The notes under the pieces are model-generated. The model was not told the DNA's origin and searched no databases. It saw nothing but the letters and a program-made list of their open reading frames with translations. DNA of 64,000 nt, taken from 20CM-2-65-7 sp963830455 (GTDB lineage Bacteria; Gemmatimonadota; Gemmatimonadetes; Gemmatimonadales; GWC2-71-9). Made by a program: the position numbers and the translations under genes. The stretch covers positions 124,001 to 188,000 of the forward strand of contig CAWHMT010000003.1 in the NCBI GenBank assembly GCA_963830455.1, written 5' to 3'. Below, in pieces: positions 1 through 7,790 of this stretch (position 1 is its first letter; every line of letters begins with the position of its first letter).

Positions 1-722
1 TGCAGCGCCAGACCGAGCTGCTCGCCGCGGCGCGCACCAACTACGACAACGTCGTCGCGCAGCGCGACTCCGCCGCGCTCGCCGCGGCGTTCCTGCCCGA
101 GCTCCGGAACGAAAACACCAGGCTGCGCGGGCTGCTCGGACTGAGCGCGCGCCTGGGCGCCGGCTACGTCTCCGCCGAGATCCTGCACCAGCCCGAACCC
201 ACCAATCCGCTCAGCTTCGTCGTCTCGGCAGGCCGGCACGAAGGCGTGCGGCCGTTGTCGGCCGTGGTCAGTCCGGAGGGGCTGGTCGGACTGGTGTCGT
301 TCGTGGGAGAACACTCGAGCGTCGTCCTGAGCTGGGCGCATCCCGAGTTCCGCGCGAGCGCGATCGCGCAGGATGGGAGCGTCGTCGGCATCGCCGCCCC
401 GCATGGCGCCGAGGGGCCCAATGTGTGGCTGCTCGAGCTGCAGGGCGTGCTGTACCGGCAGCAGGTCCTCCCGGGGACGGTCGTCGTGACGTCCGGTCTG
501 GGAGGCGTCTTCCCGCGTGGCATTCCCATCGGCGTGGTGGTAGGACCCGCCGGCGAGGAGAAGGGGTGGGGCCGGACGTATCTGGTGCGTCCCGCCGTGC
601 ATCCCGCGGAGCTGTCACACGTGATGATCCTGACGAGCACGCGTCCCGCGGGGGCCGATCTCCGCAACGCATTCACCACCCCGCCGGACAGCGCCGGAAC
701 GGACCAGGTGCCGCGGGAATGA
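1..722 (+). CDS. mreC: Rod shape-determining protein MreC (3' part)
   Basis: The 5' end lies outside the window; the reading frame is open from base 3. The visible 239 residues begin with the end of the coiled-coil region (ENTRLRGLLGL, near residues 38-48) and continue into the two beta-barrel lobes typical of MreC, including GRHEGVRPLSAVVSPEGLVG and a late LQGVLYRQQVLPGTVVVTSG segment. MreC is a periplasmic scaffold that links the MreB cytoskeleton to the PBP2-RodA wall synthase. Its TGA overlaps the mreD start (ATGA), and mreD-mrdA-rodA follow, the classic elongasome order. Identification is firm; the length and start cannot be judged here. Confidence 0.93.
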   Translation, partial: QRQTELLAAARTNYDNVVAQRDSAALAAAFLPELRNENTRLRGLLGLSARLGAGYVSAEILHQPEPTNPLSFVVSAGRHEGVRPLSAVVSPEGLVGLVSFVGEHSSVVLSWAHPEFRASAIAQDGSVVGIAAPHGAEGPNVWLLELQGVLYRQQVLPGTVVVTSGLGGVFPRGIPIGVVVGPAGEEKGWGRTYLVRPAVHPAELSHVMILTSTRPAGADLRNAFTTPPDSAGTDQVPRE

Positions 723-1237
723 GACGCACCGACCGCTATCGCTATCCGGTCATCATGACCCTGCTCGTGGTTCTGCACTTCACGGTGCGAAGCCATCTGG
801 GCGGCGATCGCATCGCCCCGGACTTCCTGCTGCTCGCGCTGCTGATTTACACGATTCGTGCGGAGCCGGGAAAAAGCGCGGCCGCCGGCTTCGTCATCGG
901 ATTGCTGCGGGATGCGATGACGCCGGCGAGCTTCGGCGCGGGCGCGCTGGCGCACACGCTCGTCGGGTTTTTCTCCTCGTGGGCCAAAGCGGTGTTCTTT
1001 GCCGAGCACGTCTTCGTGCGGGGATGCCTGTTCTTCGCGGGCACCTGGATCCGCAATCTGATCGTGCTGCTCGTCTCGGGAAAACTGCAAAGCTCGCAGG
1101 TCGCGTGGGAGCTGCTCGTGTGGTCACCGCTACAGGGCCTGACCACCGCACTGGTGGGGGTAGCGGTGTTGTGGTTCTTCCGGGGCTGGCTGTACCCGCG
1201 GCGTGCGGGAGCGCCCACGCTCGGCGTCTCCGCGTGA
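719..1237 (+). CDS. mreD: Rod shape-determining protein MreD
   Basis: A 172-residue, strongly hydrophobic protein with about five predicted membrane segments, the size and character of MreD. The sequence APDFLLLALLIYTIRAEPGKSAA followed by a glycine-rich helix (VIGLLRDAMTPASFGAGALAH) matches the family pattern. MreD is an inner-membrane elongasome component whose exact role is poorly defined. The ATG at 719 overlaps the mreC stop, and the stop overlaps the GTG of mrdA, so it should be translationally coupled at both ends. Sequence similarity within the family is low, so the call rests on hydropathy plus position between mreC and mrdA. Confidence 0.88.
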   Translation: MRRTDRYRYPVIMTLLVVLHFTVRSHLGGDRIAPDFLLLALLIYTIRAEPGKSAAAGFVIGLLRDAMTPASFGAGALAHTLVGFFSSWAKAVFFAEHVFVRGCLFFAGTWIRNLIVLLVSGKLQSSQVAWELLVWSPLQGLTTALVGVAVLWFFRGWLYPRRAGAPTLGVSA

Positions 1238-3180
1238 GCGCGTTCCATCCACACCTGCTCGACCGCCGGTTGGGCGTGGCGCGCACGGGCGTGTGGATCG
1301 TGCTGGGCATCGTGGTCCTCTCGTTCTTCCGCACGCAGATCCTCGGCCATGGCAAGTATCAACTGCAGTCGGAGACGAACCGGCTGCGGCCCATTCCGCT
1401 CCCGGCACCGCGCGGGATCATCTATGACCGCAACGGCCGGGTACTCGCGGAGAACGTCCCGGGCTACACCGTCTCGCTGCTGCCCGGACCGCAAGCAAAC
1501 CTGCGCGCCACCCTCGCGCGCATCGCCGCGATCGCGAATATCGACAGCATCGAGATCGAGCGCGTGCTGCAGCGCGCGCGCAAGGCGCCATATCAGCCCG
1601 CGCTCGTCTTGGGCGACGCGCCATTCAGTGTCGTCTCGGCGCTCGAGGAACGGCGCGTCGCGATTCCAGGGCTGCTCATTCAAGCCGAGCCGAAGCGCTC
1701 GTATCCCGATACCGCGATTGTCGCGCATCTCGTCGGATATGTGGGCGAGGTGACGGAAGGCGAGCGCGGGACGAGACGTCTCGCCCAGGTGCGGCTCGGC
1801 GGGCTGGTCGGAAAGGACGGACTGGAGCGCGAGTACGACGACACGCTGCGCGGCTCGGAAGGGGTGCGCTTCGTCGAAGTCAGCGCCCGCGGCCAGATGG
1901 TACGCGAGGCCGAAGCGGCGGCCAATCTCGCGCCGGTGCCCGGCACCGATCTGCACACCACGATCGATCTCGACCTGCAGAAATACATCGCGCAAATCTT
2001 CCCCGCGGGCCAGCGCGGTGCCGTCATGGCCCTCAACCCGAACACCGGCGAGGTGCTCGCACTCTACAGCGCCCCCGGGTTCGACCCGAATGCCTTCGTG
2101 GGCGGGATCTCGGCGCCGTATTGGCGCTCACTCAACGAAAACGCCGCGCGCCCGCTGCTCGATCGCGCGATCCAAGCCCGCTATCCGCCCGGCTCCACCT
2201 GGAAGCTCGCCGTCGCGGCGATGGGGCTGAAGCGGGGGATCGTGGGGCCGAGGAGCCACATGCCGATTCCGTGCCGTGGCGGGTTGCAGTACGGGAACCG
2301 GTTCTTCCGCTGCTGGAATGCCCACGGGCACGGCGACCTGACGTTGAGCGAAGCGATCGCGCAGAGCTGCGACGTCTACTTCTACCAGCTCGGGATCAAG
2401 CTCGGGGTGTCGTCACTGCTGGAAGACGCGAACGCGTGGGGCTTCCGCGGGCGCACCGGGATCGATCTCCCCGGTGAGATTCCGTCCGAATTTCCCACCG
2501 GCCCGGAGTACTACGACCGGTTGTACGGCGCGCGGCGCTGGACGTCGGCCGTGGCCCTGAACCTCGCGATTGGGCAGGGCGAGAATGCCCAGACGCTCGT
2601 CCAGATGATGCGACTCTATCAGCAGCTTGCGAGCGACGGCCGGATGCGCACGCCGTTCGTGGTGCGGCCCACCACGACGGCGACCACGGAGGACGCGACG
2701 CTCGATCTGAGCCCGGACCAGCTGACGATCCTGCGGCGCGCCATGATCGCGGTGGTGGAGCAGGGCACGGGGCGCGTTGGGCGTCTCGCCAGTTTGCAGA
2801 TCGCGGGCAAAACCGGCACCGCCCAGAACTCACACGGTCCCGACCACGGCTGGTTCATCGCGTTCGGTCCGGCCGAAAAGCCCGAGATTGTCGTTGGGGC
2901 GATCGTAGAATTCGCCGAGCATGGTACCAGGGTCGCACCGCTCGTGGCGCGGACGATCGCTCATTACCTCGGGATCGAGGACACGCGCGCGCCCATCCGC
3001 ATCGCGATGCCGGCCGATTCCGCGCCAGAACCATTCCAGCTCCCGGAGTTACCCGCGGACAGCGCGCCGCTCCAGCTGCGAGTGCCAGCGATCCGGCCGG
3101 TGCCCCTGCCGACCGCGCCCCCTCCCCCCGTCCAACCCCGACCAACCGATAGTGCCCTCACGCGTCCGCCAACTCGATAA
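1234..3180 (+). CDS. mrdA: Penicillin-binding protein 2 (peptidoglycan transpeptidase)
   Basis: Monofunctional class B PBP, 648 residues from a GTG that overlaps the mreD stop (GTGA). A single N-terminal membrane anchor (about residues 17-36) is followed by the PBP dimerisation domain (APRGIIYDRNGRVLAENVPG) and the transpeptidase domain. The catalytic triad of motifs is visible: S321-T-W-K324, S378-C-D380 and K526-T-G. It cross-links lateral wall peptidoglycan in the periplasm with RodA as partner. The C-terminus ends in a proline-rich tail of about 60 residues that overlaps the rodA start. The longer open frame extending upstream to 979 lies over mreD and is not real. Confidence 0.95.
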   Translation: MSAFHPHLLDRRLGVARTGVWIVLGIVVLSFFRTQILGHGKYQLQSETNRLRPIPLPAPRGIIYDRNGRVLAENVPGYTVSLLPGPQANLRATLARIAAIANIDSIEIERVLQRARKAPYQPALVLGDAPFSVVSALEERRVAIPGLLIQAEPKRSYPDTAIVAHLVGYVGEVTEGERGTRRLAQVRLGGLVGKDGLEREYDDTLRGSEGVRFVEVSARGQMVREAEAAANLAPVPGTDLHTTIDLDLQKYIAQIFPAGQRGAVMALNPNTGEVLALYSAPGFDPNAFVGGISAPYWRSLNENAARPLLDRAIQARYPPGSTWKLAVAAMGLKRGIVGPRSHMPIPCRGGLQYGNRFFRCWNAHGHGDLTLSEAIAQSCDVYFYQLGIKLGVSSLLEDANAWGFRGRTGIDLPGEIPSEFPTGPEYYDRLYGARRWTSAVALNLAIGQGENAQTLVQMMRLYQQLASDGRMRTPFVVRPTTTATTEDATLDLSPDQLTILRRAMIAVVEQGTGRVGRLASLQIAGKTGTAQNSHGPDHGWFIAFGPAEKPEIVVGAIVEFAEHGTRVAPLVARTIAHYLGIEDTRAPIRIAMPADSAPEPFQLPELPADSAPLQLRVPAIRPVPLPTAPPPPVQPRPTDSALTRPPTR

Positions 3181-4405
3181 GGCGCTGGTCGCGTCGGTGG
3201 GGCTGCTGGCTCTGTTTGGGCTGGCGACGCTGTACTCCGCCGGTCAGACCGACGTGCCGACGTTCGTGGCAACGATCTGGCAGCGCCAGCTCGTCTGGCT
3301 CGGCCTCGGTCTCGTCGTCGCGTGGGTCACATTCCGGACCTCTCCGCGCATGCTGGAGTGGGGCACGCCCTGGGTCTACGCGATCGCCGTGTTCCTGCTC
3401 GTGCTGACGCTGATCATCGGCACGGGCGCCGGGACCGCCGCCGGAAGCAAATCGTGGCTGGCGATCGCGGGCCGCAGGTTCGGGCAGCCGGCGGAGCTCG
3501 CCAAGCTGGCGGTGATCCTCATGCTGGCCCGCTGGCTGGCGACCTTGCGCGAGCCCCCCTCGACGCTGCGCGATCTCATCATCCCCGGTCTGATCGCCGG
3601 ACTGCCGTGCCTGTTGGTCCTGAAACAGCCCGATCTGGGCAGCGCGATCGTGTTCGTCGCGATTCTGTTCCTCATGCTGTTTTGGGCGGGGACCAAGCCA
3701 TCATTGCTCCTGCTCGCGGCGTCGCCGGTCATCGGGCTCGTGCTGGCGTTCTCGACCGTCACCTGGGCCGTCTGGATTGCGGTGCTGGCGGGGTTGCTGC
3801 TGTGGTGGCGTCCGTACCTGTGGGAAGGCCTCGCCGTCATGATCCTGAACGTGCTGGGCGGCGTGCTGGCGCTCCCAATGTGGAACCGCCTGGCGCCGTA
3901 TCAGCAGAACCGCCTGCTCGCGTTCTTGAATCCCGACGTGGACCCGCGCGCCGCTGGCTGGCACGTCATCCAGTCCAAGGTCGCAGTCGGGTCAGGCGGG
4001 CTGCTCGGGAAGGGCTTTACCGAGGGCACGCAAAAACGCCTGGCGTTCCTGCCGGCGCAGCATACGGACTTCATTTTCTCGATCGTGGGTGAAGAGCTCG
4101 GCTTCATCGGCGTCCTGGTCGCCCTCTGCCTGTTTGCCTGGCTGCTCTTCAGCCTGCTGCGTGTGGCCCGGAAGGCGACCGATGCATTCTCGAGCTTGTG
4201 CGTGTTCGGCATCGCCGGTCTCTTCTTCATCCATATCGTCGAGAACATCGGAATGACGATCAACCTGATGCCGATTACCGGCATTCCGCTGCCGTTCTTT
4301 TCGTATGGCGGCTCGTTCTTCCTCGCGTGCTCGATTGGTGTGGGAATTGCCCTGCGGGTGGCATGGGAATCCCGGCAGTCTGGTTACGGCGAATTAGGCC
4401 AATGA
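3152..4405 (+). CDS. rodA: Peptidoglycan glycosyltransferase RodA
   Basis: SEDS-family polytopic membrane protein, 417 residues. It polymerises lipid II into glycan strands with PBP2. Family segments are clear: QPDLGSAIVFVAILFLMLFWAG, GWHVIQSKVAVGSGGLLGKG, the loop QHTDFIFSIVGEELGF, and the C-terminal TGIPLPFFSYGGSF signature. The start chosen is the GTG at 3152 (VPSRVRQLDKAL...), overlapping the mrdA tail by 29 bases; upstream in-frame residues are only the shadow of mrdA. It closes the mreC-mreD-mrdA-rodA block; a 62-base gap separates it from accD. Confidence 0.94.
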   Translation: MPSRVRQLDKALVASVGLLALFGLATLYSAGQTDVPTFVATIWQRQLVWLGLGLVVAWVTFRTSPRMLEWGTPWVYAIAVFLLVLTLIIGTGAGTAAGSKSWLAIAGRRFGQPAELAKLAVILMLARWLATLREPPSTLRDLIIPGLIAGLPCLLVLKQPDLGSAIVFVAILFLMLFWAGTKPSLLLLAASPVIGLVLAFSTVTWAVWIAVLAGLLLWWRPYLWEGLAVMILNVLGGVLALPMWNRLAPYQQNRLLAFLNPDVDPRAAGWHVIQSKVAVGSGGLLGKGFTEGTQKRLAFLPAQHTDFIFSIVGEELGFIGVLVALCLFAWLLFSLLRVARKATDAFSSLCVFGIAGLFFIHIVENIGMTINLMPITGIPLPFFSYGGSFFLACSIGVGIALRVAWESRQSGYGELGQ

Positions 4406-4467
4406 CTTAGCCGATCGGGACTGGCGCCTGCCGGGCTGCGCGCTCAAATTGTGCGCTTCGTCACTAT

Positions 4468-5334
4468 ATGGCTCGAATGGCCTGGTTCAAAAAGGAACGG
4501 AAGCCGCGCACTTCCGAGCGAGTCAAGCTCGAGATACCGGCAGACGCCTGGGAAAAGTGCGATCAATGCGGACACGTAGACATCCGGGAGCGCTTCGTGC
4601 GCGCTCTCAATGTCTGTCCGAATTGCGGCCATCACCGCCGAATTACGGCGCAGGAATACATCGATCTGCTCGTCGATGAGGGTTCCTGGCACGAGCTGTT
4701 TGCTTCCCTGAAGTCCGCCGACCCCCTCAAGTTCGAGAACTACCCCGAGCGCGTGCAGGCCGCCATCAAGAAGGCGGGGCCGCTCGACGCGATTCGGACC
4801 GGATACGCTCGGCTCCACGGCATGGCGGTCAGCCTCGGTGTCATGGATTTCAGCTTCATGGGTGGATCGATGGGATCCGTGGTCGGAGAGAAAATCGCCC
4901 GGCTGACGCGCCACGCGATCGACAAACGCTCGCCCTTGATCATCGTTTCGGCGTCCGGCGGCGCCAGGATGCAGGAGGGAGTGCTCTCGCTCATGCAGAT
5001 GGCCAAGACGTCCGTTGTGATCGCGGAGCTGCAGACGGCCGGCGTGCCGTTCATCTCGATCCTCACCAATCCCACGACGGGCGGCGTGTCGGCATCCTAC
5101 GCCATGCAGGGCGACGTCATTCTCGCCGAGCCCGGCGCCGTGATCGGTTTCGCGGGACCGCGGGTGATCAAGCAGACGATTGGGCAGGACCTGCCGGAGG
5201 GGTTCCAAACCGCCGAGTTTCTGCTCGAGCATGGGATGCTCGACGCCGTCGTTCCGCGCGGCGAGCTGCGCGACACTGCCGCCCAGCTGCTGCGGCACAT
5301 GACCGGCGCCTGGCCGGCTGAGGCTGCCGACTGA
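4468..5334 (+). CDS. accD: Acetyl-CoA carboxylase carboxyltransferase subunit beta
   Basis: 288 residues, normal length for AccD. The N-terminal four-cysteine zinc ribbon is present (CDQCG near residue 34 and CPNCG near residue 53), followed by the carboxyltransferase core with SASGGARMQEGVLSLMQMAK and the oxyanion-hole region TNPTTGGVSASYAM. With AccA it transfers carboxyl from carboxybiotin to acetyl-CoA, the committing step of fatty-acid synthesis; accA is not in the window. An alternative start is the ATG at 4480. The stop overlaps the proposed CTG start of folC. Confidence 0.96.
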   Translation: MARMAWFKKERKPRTSERVKLEIPADAWEKCDQCGHVDIRERFVRALNVCPNCGHHRRITAQEYIDLLVDEGSWHELFASLKSADPLKFENYPERVQAAIKKAGPLDAIRTGYARLHGMAVSLGVMDFSFMGGSMGSVVGEKIARLTRHAIDKRSPLIIVSASGGARMQEGVLSLMQMAKTSVVIAELQTAGVPFISILTNPTTGGVSASYAMQGDVILAEPGAVIGFAGPRVIKQTIGQDLPEGFQTAEFLLEHGMLDAVVPRGELRDTAAQLLRHMTGAWPAEAAD

Positions 5335-6533
5335 CCTTCGAAGACGCCTGCCAATACCTGTTCGCACGACAAGCGGCCCGTATCAAATGGAGTCTCGGCC
5401 CGACCGAGGGGCTGCTGGACGTGCTCGGACGTCCTGACCGGCACTTTGCGACGATCCATATCGGCGGCACAAACGGCAAAGGTTCCACCTGTGCGTTCGT
5501 CGCCAACGAGCTGCGCGCGCAGGGCTGGCGCGTCGGCCTGTACACGTCGCCTCACCTGGTTTCTCCCACAGAGCGAATCACGGTGGACGGCGTCGCCATC
5601 GGTGAGGACGCGTTCACCCAGTGGACGGAGCAGCTCAAGCCCCACATTGAACGGCTGGACGCGAGCTTTTTCGAAGCCACCACGGCGATCGCCCTCGCGG
5701 ACCTCGCCGCGCGCGGCGTCGATATCGCCGTGATCGAAGTGGGGTTGGGCGGCCGGCTCGACGCCACGAACGTGCTCACCCCTCTCGTCAGCGCCGTCAC
5801 GAAGATCGCCCTCGAACACACCGAGTACCTCGGGCATGACTTGAAGGGCATCGCGCGTGAGAAAGCGGGCATCGCGAAACCCAAGGTGCCGTTCGTGACG
5901 GGCGAATCGGACCCTGAGCTGCGCGCGGAGATCGTCAAGGAAGCCAAGCGCCGCGGCGCTGACCCGATCATCGCGGTTGATACGACGCTGCGGCCGCGGA
6001 AGGACACCCGGCTCGGCCTGCGCGGGCAGCATCAGGTGGGAAACGCGCTTGTGGCACACGCGATTCTGAAGGCGCTGCCCAAGCCATTCGGGCCCGTGGG
6101 CAGGAATCTACCGGCCAGCTTCGCGCACGCCTACATCCCCGGCCGATTCGAGATGCGCGGCAAGTGGCTGTTTGACGTCGCCCACAATCCCGACGGGATG
6201 AAGGTGGTGGTGGAGGCGATCCGATCCGCCGACCCGCCGATCCGCCGACCGTTGCATGCGCTCGTCGGTATTCGCAACGACAAGGACTGGCGAGCAATGC
6301 TCGAGATCCTGCGTCCGGTCGTCGATCGACTGATCCTCACGGTGCCGCCGTCCATCCCGGTCATGCAGCGCTGGTCGCTCGAGGACCTCGACGCGCTGTC
6401 GCACTTCGATCCCGACTTCGCGCATGCGTTGGAGGACATTCAACAGGGTGCGGGGACCGTGCTCGTCACCGGATCGTTTCACACGGTCGGTGACGCGATG
6501 GCTCGCTTGCCGGGCTTCGCGCCCGTCGGTTAA
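5331..6533 (+). CDS. folC: Folylpolyglutamate synthase / dihydrofolate synthase
   Basis: Mur-ligase-type enzyme that glutamylates dihydropteroate or folates using ATP. The P-loop GGTNGKGSTCAF, the EVGLGGRLDATNV segment and the C-terminal FDVAHNPDG motif are all present. The first ATG/GTG/TTG in frame is a GTG at 5421, but that would remove the conserved N-terminal helix (YLFARQAARIKWSLG). In-frame stop TGA 5319-5321 limits the start to the CTG at 5331, which overlaps the accD stop as CTGA and has a TGAGG about 7 bases upstream. I therefore propose a CTG start giving 400 residues. An 8-base-period repeat sits in the C-terminal domain (6222-6250). Confidence 0.9.
   Translation: MTFEDACQYLFARQAARIKWSLGPTEGLLDVLGRPDRHFATIHIGGTNGKGSTCAFVANELRAQGWRVGLYTSPHLVSPTERITVDGVAIGEDAFTQWTEQLKPHIERLDASFFEATTAIALADLAARGVDIAVIEVGLGGRLDATNVLTPLVSAVTKIALEHTEYLGHDLKGIAREKAGIAKPKVPFVTGESDPELRAEIVKEAKRRGADPIIAVDTTLRPRKDTRLGLRGQHQVGNALVAHAILKALPKPFGPVGRNLPASFAHAYIPGRFEMRGKWLFDVAHNPDGMKVVVEAIRSADPPIRRPLHALVGIRNDKDWRAMLEILRPVVDRLILTVPPSIPVMQRWSLEDLDALSHFDPDFAHALEDIQQGAGTVLVTGSFHTVGDAMARLPGFAPVG
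6222..6250 (+). repeat. 8-base-period tandem repeat inside folC
   Basis: Units CGATCCGC and CGACCCGC alternate, so the 12-mer GATCCGCCGACC occurs twice (6223-6234 and 6239-6250). It encodes a short Arg/Pro-rich loop (RSADPPIRRP) in the C-terminal domain of FolC, and the frame is kept. Confidence 0.7.
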
Positions 6534-6542
6534 GTTGTTGCA

Positions 6543-7790
6543 ATGCAAGGAAAAGCCCTACCTGGCTTTCGCGACTTTTACCCTGAAGACCTGAGCCTTC
6601 GTAACCACATCTTCGCGACCTGGCGCGCCGTGGCCGGGCGCTACGGCTTTGAGGAATACGACGGTCCGCCCCTGGAGTCGCTCGAGCTGTACACGAAGAA
6701 GAGCGGCGATGAGATCGTCCAGCAGCTGTATACGTTTCGGGACAAGGGCGACCGCGACGTGGCGTTGCGCCCGGAAATGACCCCCACCTTGGCCCGGATG
6801 GTGGCGGCCCGCGCCCAGGCGCTCAAGAAGCCGATTCGCTGGTTTTCGATCCCCCAGCTGTTCCGCTATGAGCGCCAGCAGCGCGGCCGGCTGCGGGAGC
6901 ATTTCCAGCTGAACATGGACATCATCGGCGAGTCGGGGCCGCTGGCGGACGCTGAGCTGATGGCTGCGGCGGTGGACATCATGAGGGCATTCGGGTTGGG
7001 GCCTGGGGACGTCCAACTCCGGATCTCTGACCGTCGGGTGATCAGATCGCTGTTGCTCGGTCGCGGGGTGAGCGAGCCCCAGCTGCCGACGGCATTCGCG
7101 GTGATCGACCGGAGTGAACGGGTCCCCAAAGCCGTCCTCGAGGAGATGCTGCGGGAGTCAGGATTTGGGAGCCGGGAGTCAGGGGCCGTATTCGATGTTG
7201 CGGCGCTCAGGGGACCGGATGCTCTCACGGCTGGCGGTGAAGCGGCTGAACCCCTCAACCAGGCTGTCCAGGCGCTGAACCAGATGGGATTGGGCGATTT
7301 CGTCTCCGTCGATCTGACGATCGTGCGCGGGCTGGCCTACTACACCGGGATCGTGTTCGAGCTGTTCGACGCGCAGAAAGAGCTGCGCGCGATTGCCGGA
7401 GGCGGCCGCTACGACGGGTTGCTCGAGCTGCCCGCGCTGGGGTTTGGCATGGGCGACGTTGTACTGGGCGAGCTCCTGAAGGAGCGCGGCCTGGTTCCCA
7501 AGGCGTCGATCGAGCTCGGCGCCTTTTTGATACCGGTCGGCGGAGATGATCTTCCGATCGTGCTGCAGCTCGCGCACGCGCTGCGCGAACGGGGCATCGC
7601 GGTCGAATACGGGCTGCGGCATGCCGCCGTGCGCAAACAGCTCGAGCTGGCGGCGGCGCGCGGCGCGGCGCGGGCGGTGATCATCGGCCCCGACGAGCGC
7701 GCCGAGGGGCTCGCCGTCGTGCGCGACCTCCGAACCAGTACCGAAGCGAAAGTCCCCATTCGCCAGCTTCTCAACGGATACTTCGATTAA
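6543..7790 (+). CDS. hisS: Histidyl-tRNA synthetase
   Basis: Class II synthetase of 415 residues. Motif 1/2 region (ALRPEMTPTLARMVA, FSIPQLFRYERQQRGRLREHFQLN) and the two histidine-specific stretches (LAYYTGIVFELF, GGGRYDGL) are intact, followed by the anticodon-binding domain. It charges tRNA-His in the cytoplasm. The ATG at 6543 lies 9 bases after folC, and the stop overlaps the proS ATG (TAATG). An insertion-like stretch near residues 205-215 (RESGFGSRESGAV) is encoded by a heptamer-periodic DNA array (7153-7187). Confidence 0.96.
   Translation: MQGKALPGFRDFYPEDLSLRNHIFATWRAVAGRYGFEEYDGPPLESLELYTKKSGDEIVQQLYTFRDKGDRDVALRPEMTPTLARMVAARAQALKKPIRWFSIPQLFRYERQQRGRLREHFQLNMDIIGESGPLADAELMAAAVDIMRAFGLGPGDVQLRISDRRVIRSLLLGRGVSEPQLPTAFAVIDRSERVPKAVLEEMLRESGFGSRESGAVFDVAALRGPDALTAGGEAAEPLNQAVQALNQMGLGDFVSVDLTIVRGLAYYTGIVFELFDAQKELRAIAGGGRYDGLLELPALGFGMGDVVLGELLKERGLVPKASIELGAFLIPVGGDDLPIVLQLAHALRERGIAVEYGLRHAAVRKQLELAAARGAARAVIIGPDERAEGLAVVRDLRTSTEAKVPIRQLLNGYFD
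7153..7187 (+). repeat. Heptamer-period array inside hisS
   Basis: Five 7-base units: GGGAGTC, AGGATTT, GGGAGCC, GGGAGTC, AGGGGCC. The 11-mer CGGGAGTCAGG occurs exactly twice (7152-7162, 7173-7183). It encodes a Gly/Ser/Arg loop between the catalytic and the later histidine-specific segments. Confidence 0.75.
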
